DNA of 64,000 bases from Dryas octopetala. Its lineage: Eukaryota; Streptophyta; Magnoliopsida; Rosales; Rosaceae. The stretch covers positions 21,220,630 through 21,284,629 of the forward strand of contig OY992837.1 in NCBI GenBank assembly GCA_963921425.1, written 5' to 3'. Numbering within the stretch: position 1 is the first letter of the stretch; each line of letters opens with the position of its first letter. Below are positions 47,588 to 58,471 of the stretch, piece after piece. A program made the position numbers and the translations under genes. The notes under the pieces are model-generated. The model searched no databases, was not told the origin of the DNA, and saw nothing but the letters and a program-made list of their open reading frames with translations.

Positions 47588-48190
47588 TTTAAGGTTGATT
47601 GGAGTTTGGGGTCTTTGGACTATTGAAAAGAAAAAAAAGAGTTTGAGGTTTCGTTTGGCTCTTTTGGAGTTTTATTTAGTTATTTTTAAAACCTAAACCA
47701 TAATACATTTCTATATATAAAATAATTAAAAATATTTTAAAGAGCCCAAATCTTAATATCTTATACCATATTCCAAAAAATTTAGAGTATATAAGTTTAA
47801 TATATAGATTATAAAATATAAAGAGTATCAAGGTATATAGAGTATATAAAGTTTAGTATTAAGTTTTAGTGTATAGATTATAAAGTATAAATAATATACA
47901 AATTTCATTTATTCATTATACTAATTTTATTTAATAATATTTACTTCCAGCGCACATTATATTCATTTTATATCACATGAAACCTATTATATAATTTGGT
48001 TTTTTTCAATATTTTTTATCAATGTAGTAGATAATATGTTAAATAAACATATGGTAAAGTTTTATTCAAAATTTCCGTATTTTGATACCAATTTCCGTCG
48101 TTTCTGTCTAATTTTTGTCGAAATTTAAAAATCTTCGAAATTTCCGTCGAAATTTCTTCGAAATCTGAAATTTTATTCCTTGATCTTAAG

Positions 48191-49477
48191 CTATTTTGAC
48201 TCATTTCTCAAAAACTTACTTTTCTAACATTTTTCTTTATTTTTGGATCAAAATACCCCTTGTGTGGAATTTCTGGTCGCCATAGTCCACCACATAGTCC
48301 ACAAAAAATTCCACCAGCTCCTCCACCTTTTTCCTGCAACAACCAAACCCTCTTCCACTGTCTTCCTGCAGTAGCCATGGAGAGCGACAATTCAAACAAA
48401 AAGCTTGAACTAATCCATTGAATTCATTACCTCATCTATACAATGAATCCAGATCTGGCAATAAATCTTCATTGAATCCAGGTCTGATTTTGAGGGGGAG
48501 GAAGAAGGAAGAGAGGGAGAGAGCCATCTTTAAACCCAGGTTTACAACATGAACACCGCTAGCCACATCAAATTGTTGAAGAAACTCGGATCTAATTGTT
48601 ATGAAATTTGTGGTCACTAGAAAGTGCTAGCACCAATCCACCAGATAGTTCACCGAATAGTCTACTTGAAATAGCGCTATAGCATTTGTCGACCAGAAAG
48701 TCCACTGAAAAGTCCACATCTGCAATTTTTGTATCTTCTTCTTTTTCTCCATTAAATCCAGATCCAGATCCATCAAAATAGAAAAAACAGCCCAAATAAC
48801 ATGATTATTCATAAATTCGAAGAAACCCAAATAATAAAATGAAAAACAAAAATGGTCCAAATATGAAAATCAATTAAGATCGCGATTTCAGTTTTAGATT
48901 ACCCAAGGATCTGCCTCTGACCAAAAAACAAATAAAAACTATGACATGTCCCAGATCTAGTTTTCATTGGCTAGCGTGGGGAGGGGAAGGGGGAGAGAGA
49001 AGGAGAGAAGGAGAGGCGAGCTGGGTTGTGTCGGGGGTCTGGGCGTGGGCAAGGCTTGGGAGGCGCGGGGTGATGATGTGTTTTGGGTGTTGGGGTTGTT
49101 GGTGGGTTTGGGTGTTGAGTTTTCTGTGACGGCCGAGGAAGGGAGAGAGAGATTTGAGAGGTAGGGTAAAAAAGCTTAAAAGGGATGAAAATAAGTGATT
49201 TAATTAAATTTCACTTTTCAAAATTAGTATTGTTACTACTATTATAAATTCCTCCAACATGGAGAAGAATAAAATAACTAAATAGTATTTTCCTAATTAG
49301 TTGTTCGATCTAGACGCATATGGAAATTGTCTTTATTGTTATGTAAATTCGTTGTTCTTGCCTTTGAAGGCAACAAATCAAACTTGCGTCATTAAAAGTA
49401 ATTTTAGGAGCTCTTAAACTCTTAGAAGTAATAAACTATTTGTTGTTTTGTTTTCCTTTTCTCATTAGAGCTAATGA
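48191..49477. other. no gene; repeat-like sequence
   Basis: No supported coding region. The left part (48300-48370) is pyrimidine-rich and the right part (48975-49160) purine-rich, like the foldback elements elsewhere in the window, but no terminal inverted repeats or target duplication were found. Confidence 0.45.
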
Positions 49478-52442
49478 TGATAGGACCGCCCCCGAGTTCC
49501 ACCCAGAAACCCGAAGGGGTCCTGTGGGAATCCAAAATCAAGGAAAATCCTACCGAAAATTCGGCAGAACCTCCCCTGAAAATGGACTAACCCAAAATTT
49601 CAAAACCTGTTAAAAACACTTCTAAAACATCAACCTCCTCTACCACAACCAAAAATAATGTCTCAGACCCACAACAAGTAATACAAGTCTAATCAGAGCA
49701 TATATAATCCACTATACAATCATATCTCATTTTATTTATTTCAAGGGAAACCTTGATCCTATTACACCAATAAGCTGGAGATGAATAACTCGAATGCCTC
49801 GACGTAGTACGGTCCAACCTCGGTGATCGCAACTACCTGGGGGAACGTAAAAAAAACAAAATGTGAGAAAAACTCTTAATGAGTGGACAAAATATAGAAA
49901 CCAAGTATTTAAGTTATTCATCCTTCCAAATTTCTTTAAAAATCAAAACTCCTCTAAAAACCTCGCGTCACTCTTTGAAATCCCCCAGTTTTAAAACAAT
50001 TTCATAAGTAAATTTCAAAATCTCCTTGTAAACCACAATCATGCTTAGAATATAAGAAAAACATATGAACATAAAACTATTTCAAATCCTCAGAATGCCC
50101 AACGCATAAGAAAAACTCGTAGAATAATAAATGGATGAAAACCTTAAAAGGAAGTCATGCAGTAACAAAAAGAAACTCATTATATGAAAATCTTTTATGT
50201 AAATCAATTAACTGTAATTCAATCTTTGAAAATAGTAAGTTCTCAAACTGAAATCGATACTGTCAATTTATAAATAAATAATTTAAGCTGAAAACTTTCT
50301 TCTCAAACCACTCTCAATATATTGAAAAATTAATAAAACTGCTCAACTGAAACCGTCATACTTAAAAACCTTTGCTGCCATAAACTCATCACTTAAAATA
50401 CTTAACAACTGAAAACACACACCAGTCAGTTACCCATATAATTTGTCATACACGCGCAGAGCCAAGAATCTGTCGTAAGCATGCAGAGCCACAAATTCTG
50501 TCTTACGTGCACGCAGAGCCAACCCCCAAAGGGTCAAATATCACGACACACGGCCCAAAGCCTATGTGTGTGCCGCAATGGGTCCCAAAGACCTATCCAA
50601 TCTGATAACCTGGAGGGTACTGCAAAGGTGGTTTCAAAACCATTTTTCCATAACCCCATCGTAAATATATAAAAATAAAACTCAGTCCTTTCGTATCCTT
50701 TTAAACTTTCTTTAACAAAACCAAATTCATAAATCCATGAAACTTTGAGTATGCATTTGTTCAACTCACAATATCTAAATTCATAAATTCATGAAACTTT
50801 GAATACAAAAACCATATATATCAATTTAAACTTAGGAAATAAGATTTTTAAAACCAAATTCTAACTCAAAATCTTTTAGCTTAAAATTCAAACTCAATAT
50901 AGCCAAGAAATAGAATTTAGTCATCAACTTATAAAAAATTTCGGAAAAATTAAAAGTTAGTTCACTCACCGTGAGAAAATCTAACTTCGATCCTCCGCCG
51001 GATCGTCACGAGCAACGGTCGTCTCGCCTTAATCGGAAAATTCTTCCTAAGATGAATTTAAGTATCGGCAAGGTCACAAATTTCTGTCCAATACTTCTCG
51101 GCTTCTCCAACAACTTCGGACCTAGCCAAAACAACAACCTACTTAGAAATCGTTCTAAAAGCAAGTCCTAATTTCACGTTATGACATCGGTGAGCAAGAC
51201 TACCACTAGTGCCGCCCAAAGTGGCCATTTTCAAGACCAAAATAGCCAAATAAGGATGACTTCAATAAGGCCCAATCAATTTCTCAGTCCAAAGCATAAA
51301 TTAAAATTTCTAGAAATGAAATTGTCCAGAAACAACGACAATGATTCGCTCCCAATCGAAAATCCAAGTAAAACCCGAAATGGTTTCTAACCTCACAAAT
51401 CCAACCTCCCAAAACTTAATTTCCTCTAAATTTAGTCAAATTCCGAGTTCTAAATGACAAATGGGTGCCTTAAGGGTGTAATTCGTCTAAGAAAACAACA
51501 ATAACAACCCAAAATCCAGAAATTTTAGAGGAACCCAAAATGACTATAAATTCAAGAAATTTCAAATTCTAATTACTCAAAATTAATCAACCTAAGGTTA
51601 GGGGAATGAAAGCCCAATGGAAAGGGAAGAAATCTCACCGAAAATAGGGATGAAAAGAGCTGAGATTTGGTCGGAGTCTGGCGAGCAGTGGCGGCGGGCT
51701 AAGCTTCCTTTGGCCTCGTTCTCGCGCGTGTGGGGGCTGGGCTGCAAGGGGAAGGCTGTTGGGGGCTCGCCGGTGGCCTGGGCGGGTCGGGTAGTGGTCA
51801 GAATTGGCCGGGTTGGGCTGAGCTGGTTGCGCACAGAAAAAAGGGGGAGAGAAAGAACTCGAGGAGAGAGAGTAGGCTGGGGGGTGGTCGGCGCCTGGGG
51901 GGGGGGGTCTCGCCGGTGAAGCTGGGTCGGCGAGGGGTGGTCGATGCCTGGGACGTTGGCCAGTGATGGTGAGGGGTGGTGGCTGGTTGATGGCGCAGGG
52001 GAGAGGGTGCGGGGGAGAGGAAAACAGGGAGAGAGAGTGCGGGGGTGAGAGAAATAAAAGGGGAGAAAGAATGTTCAAGAGAGAGAGAGAAACTTCTAAA
52101 AAAATCTGATTTTTTTTAAACCCAATTTGTCCATTTTACGAAATTGCCCCTCGCTTCAAACGCCCATATCTTTCAAACTGTAACTCGGATCGACGCGTGC
52201 TACGTGTCTATGAAATCGTGGGATCGAAACCTATCTAACGGACCCAAAGTCAAAATCGAAAGCCCATTTATTTTAAAAGTCAACTTTGGGTCAAACCCCA
52301 AATTAAAATAAAAAAATTTAAATCCAAACCCTTTTTTATTTTCCAAATACAATTCAACATCATTTCAAAAAAAAAAATCTCTTAAAAACATAGTTAAATA
52401 AAAATTTAAATTTCTAGTGAAAATTTGGGTCGGGTCGTTACA
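49478..52442 (-). mobile_element. solo LTR, Gypsy-type, long form
   Basis: The sequence starts TGATAGGACCGCCCCCGAG and ends GGGTCGGGTCGTTACA, with a perfect 5-bp flank AATGA on both sides (49473-49477 and 52443-52447). It shares its ends and a central segment (GTGAGAAAATCTARCTTCGATC, near 50975) with the shorter copy at 3433-4585. No coding domains are present, so it is a solo LTR of nearly 3 kb. Long LTRs opening TGTAACGACCCGACC on the minus strand fit Tekay/Del-type Gypsy elements. Confidence 0.85.
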
Positions 52443-52447
52443 AATGA

Positions 52448-54252
52448 GATAGAAGTCCTTTTTAGAGAATATTGTTATTTGTTTGTTTTTCTTTCCTAAT
52501 GAAGTAATGATATTGTTTCTATTTTGTACTTCCTAATTAAAGAATGAGGGAGCTTCCATTAAGGATGTCCTTACTTTAAGAAAATAAGAACATCTTGTCT
52601 CGAGCCTACAATTTGTCAGCCCGCAACCTCGAACAAGTGACAGCGTCACGTACCCTAAGGATCTTGAGAGTACAACAATCATCCTTGAGTGTCATAATCC
52701 CAAGTCCCTTAGAATACGTTAAGCCCTATTGTTTGAAAATCAGGTTGGATCAAATGTAAAATGAGTTGTGGAAATAAATCATTACTTACTTGAAAAGTTT
52801 ACAACAAAACTTGTTAATGTAAGGTTTGTAGATTGACAATTTCCTAAGACAAAACACGCTTATGTAAGTTTCTAGATAGGTTAAAGTTTGTGAGTCAAAG
52901 ATGTCAAGAATGTGTCAAGAGAATTTTGAAGTAAAGTGTGTTAATCAAGGTTGAAGACTGAGGCGAATTTGAAAGGTATGATTCGATGTTCAATCTGTCT
53001 ATGAACGATACACTTTCTTAGAGACCCTAGCCTGCATTCATTCTAGGAGGTTATAACCTATTGCATAGGTGTTTCACTTTGGTTTATATGATCATTGGTT
53101 GTCAAAGTGATTTCGGAAAAAACAAAAGGTTGAAACATTAGGTTTAAAACGTTTTTTGGCCCCAGCGGATAGATCCTCAAGGATTTGTGTTTTTCTATGC
53201 TTGTCTATTGGATCGATCCTATGATTTTTTGATTATTTTCTTTTAAATTGTAGGATCGATCCTACAGCTAGTATGATCGATCCCACAAAACTGTTTTCAG
53301 TTTTTCACTTTTCTTAGTCCGAGTTTTACATGGTTTTAATTAAGTCCTAATTCAATTATAATATTTCCTTACAAGGTTTGTGAATTATTTGTTACTTACA
53401 TAGGGTTTTGGCTCCTTATAAATACCAAGTTTTCTCATAAGTCCAGGGGTTCACACACATTATACACTTTTGAGATATTATACATCCTCTTTGCAAGTTT
53501 GCTCCTTAGTGTGATATTTTATTACTTCAATGAACATCCTCTTCGCATAAATACAAATCATATAGGATAGTTCATCGTGCATAAGCATAGATATTTTTAA
53601 TAGATTGTTCCTTGTGAATCTATTCAAGCTATCAAATCTATTTATTCATTCTTCATCAAAGGTTGAACTTGAGAAACAAGATCAAAGTCAAGTTCGTGAG
53701 CTCTTGCCTTTAGGGCGTTGGCAAGAAAATCCTTATGCAATCCTTGTGATCAAAGAGTTATAAGTGACGTGAGGTCAGTTTATATTCTCTAGAAAAAGTC
53801 TAGTTAGGGTTTGGATCAAACCATTAGATGTATCTTTTCAGGTTATTATAGTGGATTGTTTATTTGGACTAGGTTCTGCAGTTTTTACCTAGTAAAGGGT
53901 TTTCCGCGTCAACAAATTTCTTGTGCACTTTGTGGTTGATATTTTGTTTATAATTGTCTTGATTTTGTTGATTGATTCATATTGATTTAATCTGCTACTA
54001 AATTAATCAACTTGGTAAAAATGAAAATTGGATAAATTTTTTATTAAGCCTATCCACCCCCTCTAGGCTTATTCCGTGATCAACTAGGGAATTTCAAAAC
54101 CAACCGCTTGAGCTTACGTATAATGAATGCAACCTTGAAAGACATTTAAAAATCATTAATGAGCTAAAGAAAATAAAAAACTATTTTATAATCGAATTAC
54201 AAAATGTAAGGAATAACATATGCCTTTGGCATGTCCAGTACCATGTCCTCGT
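52448..54252 (+). repeat. LTR-like dispersed repeat with GATCGATCC motifs
   Basis: No coding frame. About 52600-54080 carries GGATCGATCCTA and related motifs (53200-53290). It ends in CACCCCCTCTAGGCTTATTC, wording often found where a Copia LTR leads into gag. Inverted matches occur at 6020-6530 and 21520-22240. It is probably LTR and leader of a Copia element whose coding part is missing. Confidence 0.45.
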
Positions 54253-54324
54253 TGTAGCAACCCAGATTTTTCAGCATACCTTGTGTTGACACATGTTTTT
54301 CAAAAACTCTTGTGTACTTAGAAG

Positions 54325-55825
54325 CAAGGAGTAAAATTTCGGTTTCGAGGAAATTTTCGATGGAAATTTCAAAGGAAATTTTCGATGGAAATTTCAAAGG
54401 AAATTTTCGCGGAAATTTCGGTTAAAATTTCAATTTCGATAAAATTGGACAAAAACGACGGAAATTGCTATCAAAATATGGAAATTTTGAATGAAACTTG
54501 ACCATATGTTTATTTAACATATTATCTACTATATTGATAAAAAATATTGAAGAAACCAAATAATATAGTAGATTTCATGTGATAAAAGATAAATATAATG
54601 CGCGCTGGAGACAAATACTGTTAAATTAAAATAGTTCACTAATTAATAATTACATAAAAATGACCTCTTTTTAAGGGATATTTAATCATTTTGAATCCAA
54701 TTGTCCTTAAAACATATGTGGACAAATAAAAAAATGACATGTATTGTTATTTTCTAAACCACTTAATTCAATAACCAAAAACAATCTAAATAGATTGTGA
54801 GATCTCGAAAAGTTGGTTTATAATTTATTTTGAAGTAAATAATGATTTATTAATAATTATCTTGTTAATTCGGAGATATTAGAATTTTTTTGAGGAATTT
54901 TGGAAGGAAATAAATGAATTTAAAGTCGTAGAAAAATAAAATTTATCAAGACAAGCTCACGAGATTTTACAAAATGTTTTTCGAACCTCGAAGTTAATTT
55001 TGGTAAGTTATTTGAATTTTAAGTGATTTCGGCGAGTCATTGAGGAACAATAAAAATTAAGAAAGACTCAGTCTTGATTTTAGTCTTGTTGGAAAAGTCT
55101 TGGGTCAACGAGCGCATAGACGCAAATGAAACGGGTTTTTTTTCTTTCCTTTCCTTTTCTTTTCGTTTCTTTTTCTTTTTTTTCTTTTCTTTTCTTTTCT
55201 TTTCTTTCTTTTTCTTTTCTTTTTCTTTTTTTTCTTTTCTCTTCTTTTTTTTTTTTTTTTCCTTTCCTTCTTCCTTTTCACCCGTGACTTCTCCTGCTCT
55301 CCATTCTTCCCTTTCTCTCTCCAGCCTTCCTTTTCTTTTCTTCTCTTCCCTCAGTTCTCAGCCTAACTTCTCGCGCAGACATTTGACCAAAAAAAAAGTT
55401 ATCACGCAGACAACACTCCTCCCTTCCCCCTCCTCCCTCCTCCCTCCTCCCTCCTCCCTCCTCCCTCCTCCCTCCTCTCTCCCTAATCTCTTCTCTCTCC
55501 TCTCTCTCCCTCCCCCTCCACGATCTCCTTCTCTTCTGGAGCTCCTCTCCTCCCCGGATCTCCTTTCCCTCCGGCGACGGCAACCTCTTTCTTCCCGATC
55601 CCTTCTCTCCCTCCGGCGATGGCGGCCCTCTCTCCCTCGAGTCTCTGCCTCCCTTCGGTCTCTACGCCAAATTTCGGCGAAATTTAGAGAAATTTAATGA
55701 AAATGTGCTTGGAGCATTTTCGAAATTTCGTCGAAATTTTTACGAAAAATAACGGATCTGTGATAAAATTTCGGGATCCCCAAAAAACGAAAATTTCGCC
55801 GAAATTTTCGAAATTTCATTCCTTG
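54325..55825. mobile_element. hAT-like non-autonomous element, copy 2
   Basis: The left end reads CAAGGAGTAAAATTTCG and the right end, inverted, CAAGGAATGAAATTTCG. The 8-bp sequence CTTAGAAG flanks both sides exactly (54317-54324 and 55826-55833). The left end repeats GGAAATTT units about every 15-20 bases; the right end holds CGAAATTT units. The centre has LTR-like sequence (54796-55130) and a long polypyrimidine tract. No transposase gene. Same family as 41982-48182. Confidence 0.88.
55138..55640. repeat. polypyrimidine tract
   Basis: About 500 bases of mostly C and T, with TTTTC patterns followed by CTCCTCC repeats (55425-55480). The long frames here are composition artefacts. Confidence 0.9.
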
Positions 55826-56727
55826 CTTAGAAGCTTAAGATTTCTTAAAGGAAATGGAGTTTCCTTTGTCTTTTGTGTAACTAACTTGTACCATTAGTTG
55901 CTTAGAGTTGAGCTCTAGTACCAAGTTGGAATTAATTTTGAGAATTCAATTAATTGGAATACAATTTTTCTTAATTTTTTTGGAAGACAAATTGTTGTTT
56001 TAAGGCTATAGAAAAATTAGTACTCATTAAGACGAGCCCGTAGAATTTTTCAGAAAATTATTTAGAATCTTGAGCTATTTTTTGTGAATTTACAAAGTTT
56101 GGAGAAAGTAGAAAATAAGAAAAAAAAAATCAAAAGAAGAGCTAACTTTGCCGGTAGCACACCATGTGGCGCGCTGTCGTTTGCCTAGGTGCGCTAAGTA
56201 AGCCAGTTTATGGGAGCTGTGTGAGTCACGCCACACCGGATCTGCCTCCCACGATCTAATCATGGTCATCCGAGCTCATTAAAGTCAAGTGATCTTAGCC
56301 GTTGGTTCCATGTGAAGACCGATCACAGCCGACGGGGTCACCCTTGACCCGCGTGTCTTCAATCCGGGCTGAGCAGTTGGTTTTGTCTCACGAAATGGGT
56401 CCGCCGGACCCAACTCATGTTTTTCCCTTTTTTTTTTTTTTTTGTTGCACTTTTAGTGCATTTTGTCCCACATTTAAAACTTACAACCTCTTTCCACCCT
56501 CTAGTGCTTATAAATAAGAACCATTGTCTTTCATTTTCACTTATGCTACCAAGTAAAGTATGTTTATACCAATTCCGTTGTATATTTTATTTTCTGATCC
56601 AACCCATATTCTATCAAACAAGGCTTAACTTGTCCTAACAACATTGGAATAGTAATGCTAAGCGGTATAGTATCATATTTTGGGGTTCTTAGGATGAGTG
56701 ATCCCCGATTGGGACACCACAAAAAAG

Positions 56728-56739
56728 TGGTATCAGAGC
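56728..56739 (+). other. primer binding site, initiator tRNA-Met
   Basis: TGGTATCAGAGC on the plus strand, just after the proposed LTR end at 56721. It matches the initiator methionine tRNA primer used by many plant LTR elements. No gag follows. Confidence 0.75.
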
Positions 56740-57238
56740 AAAATCTTTAAAAGAAATGATTTTCAAAATGAATTTAGGAAAAAAATTATTCAAGAAAATG
56801 CTCTCTATTTTCACACAAGTGTTTAAAGGTTAGTGTATGCACTCAATGTAATATTGTGCATATACTTTCATATGCTTGCTACTCAATCTCATCTCCACTA
56901 GTCATGCACAAAATATCTTGCATCAAAAGGACTTTTATTAGATTGTAATGGGATTTAGGGTGAGGGGTTAAAGAAATGAAAATGAACGATTATCACAAAT
57001 TCTAAGCAAATATAATGAGCAATTCTCTTGTTGAGATTTAAGAACTTTAAGGACTTTAAGATGCTTACCAGAACTCAATCCTCAAACCATTTCCCCAAAC
57101 TTAAACAAAAAAAACACTTTTTATTTCTTGAATAATTTTTTTTTTATCCAATCCTTTCAAGCCGGATATGCAATTGTATTTTCAAAGTTATCACATCCAC
57201 ACCCTATTTGACCATTAGACATGCAATCACAATCATGA

Positions 57239-57269
<31 letters not shown>

Positions 57270-58110
57270 GCATACATAAAACACCCCCACACTTGTCTTT
57301 CCCAAAACCCCCAAACTTATTTCTTTGCATGCACCTTAACATAACTCAATTTCATATTGCTCACTAGCTAGCTTGGAAAGGGTAAGACTAGTGTTTAAGC
57401 AAAAAGGTAAGACATTTGTAGTGGAAAGAAATGAATGGCTAACATAAAGGCATAAAATGGCAATCTAATAGATACAACATATTTAGGGATCATGCTCATT
57501 TGGCCATGGTGGATTCCAAATGCCTAGATCATTTCCAAAATGCATTCATACATGACACAAAGCTTTGAGAGATATTAAGCAAGTTCTAGAGATGCAATAT
57601 GTACAAGATTGATCACACATGAAGAACAAAGTGCCATGAACAATATATGCACTTCCATTAGGCTCAAAACTCACATATATGGCATAATTGGTTCACACAA
57701 GTCTTACTATATTTCTCTCATTACAATGCATCAAATTGACAAAGTTTGTGTAAATAGATTCAAACAAGGTCTCATAACTCATTATTAACAAGAGAGGAAC
57801 TTCTAAGACCTAAACATACTCATTCTCTTCTTAGCCCTTATTAAACAACAAAAATTAAAAAATTTCAACAAAAGTTACCTTCCCCCCACACTTGAATCTA
57901 ACATTGTCCTCAATGTTAAAAAGTGACTTTGAAAGTATTTTAATGAAAAATTCATGCATGGGGTGAAAGAGAAACAACACACAACACAAAACACAACAAC
58001 AACACATAAAACAACAAAGCATAAATAAATAAATTTAAAACAAGGTAAGGGTCAAGAAAAACTCCCCCTTGTTGATCTCCATCACTTGAATCTTAAGGTG
58101 GCATGAACTC
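56740..58110 (-). other. noncoding 3' internal part of the Athila-like element
   Basis: No gene is seen on either strand. Two polypurine-tract-like C runs (57281-57290 and 57882-57887, read as G runs on the minus strand) are followed by ACACTTG. Athila and Tat Gypsy elements often have a long noncoding region between pol and the 3' LTR, which fits. The 3' LTR itself was not found. The start of this region, probably near 56900, is uncertain. Confidence 0.45.
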
Positions 58111-58455
58111 TCATTCAAGTGCAAGACGATTGCAATTCACCTTGGAGATGGCTCCACTCTTCAAATCTTTGATCTCAACGGCACCATGGGGAAAGACTTG
58201 AACTACTTGAAATGGACCATAACATCTTGATCTTATTTTACCTCTAAACAACTTCCATCTTGGTTCTGAAAGAAACACAAGTTGCTTTGGCCCAAATCTC
58301 TTCTTCATAAGCTTTTTGTTATGATATGTTGTGGTTCTCTTCTTGTATAGCTTGTCATTGGAAAGACATTCCTCAACTTTGGGAACTAAGGGTGTTGTAT
58401 AGGATCTCACGCCCTCCATGGTTGCTTCTTGTTTGAACTTCATGACATCCCTCAC
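58111..58455 (-). pseudogene. Gypsy integrase C-terminal tail
   Basis: 114 residues containing LYKKRTTTYHNKKL, FRGKIRSRCYGPFQV and VFPHGAVEIKDL, the conserved end of Gypsy pol proteins. It lacks the catalytic core. It follows the protease by only 16 bases and in another frame, so a deletion joined the two. Confidence 0.85.
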
Positions 58456-58471
58456 TTCAATCCGATAACAA

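Larger units (their letters stand above)
41982..48182. mobile_element. hAT-like non-autonomous element, copy 1, split by Copia
   Basis: The left end reads CAAGGAGTTAAATTTCG and the right end, inverted, CAAGGAATAAAATTTCAG. The 8-bp sequence ATCTTAAG flanks both sides exactly (41974-41981 and 48183-48190), the duplication length of hAT elements. Both ends carry many GAAATTT/AAATTTC motifs. Removing the Copia insertion and its 5-bp duplication leaves about 1.16 kb with no transposase. A related copy lies at 54325-55825. Confidence 0.8.
54253..56721 (+). repeat. LTR of a plus-strand retroelement, split by a hAT-like insertion
   Basis: The sequence starts TGTAGCAACCCAG and ends GACACCACA, six bases before a primer binding site. 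Removing the hAT-like element and its duplication leaves about 960 bases. The internal region that should follow is lost after a short distance. The left border is tentative. Confidence 0.5.

Noticed and set aside
47304..47696. Lysine-rich frame of 130 codons
   Set aside because: It is a translation of a polypurine tract inside a transposon.
55074..55697. 207-codon frame on the plus strand
   Set aside because: Mostly F and S runs from a polypyrimidine tract inside the hAT-like element.
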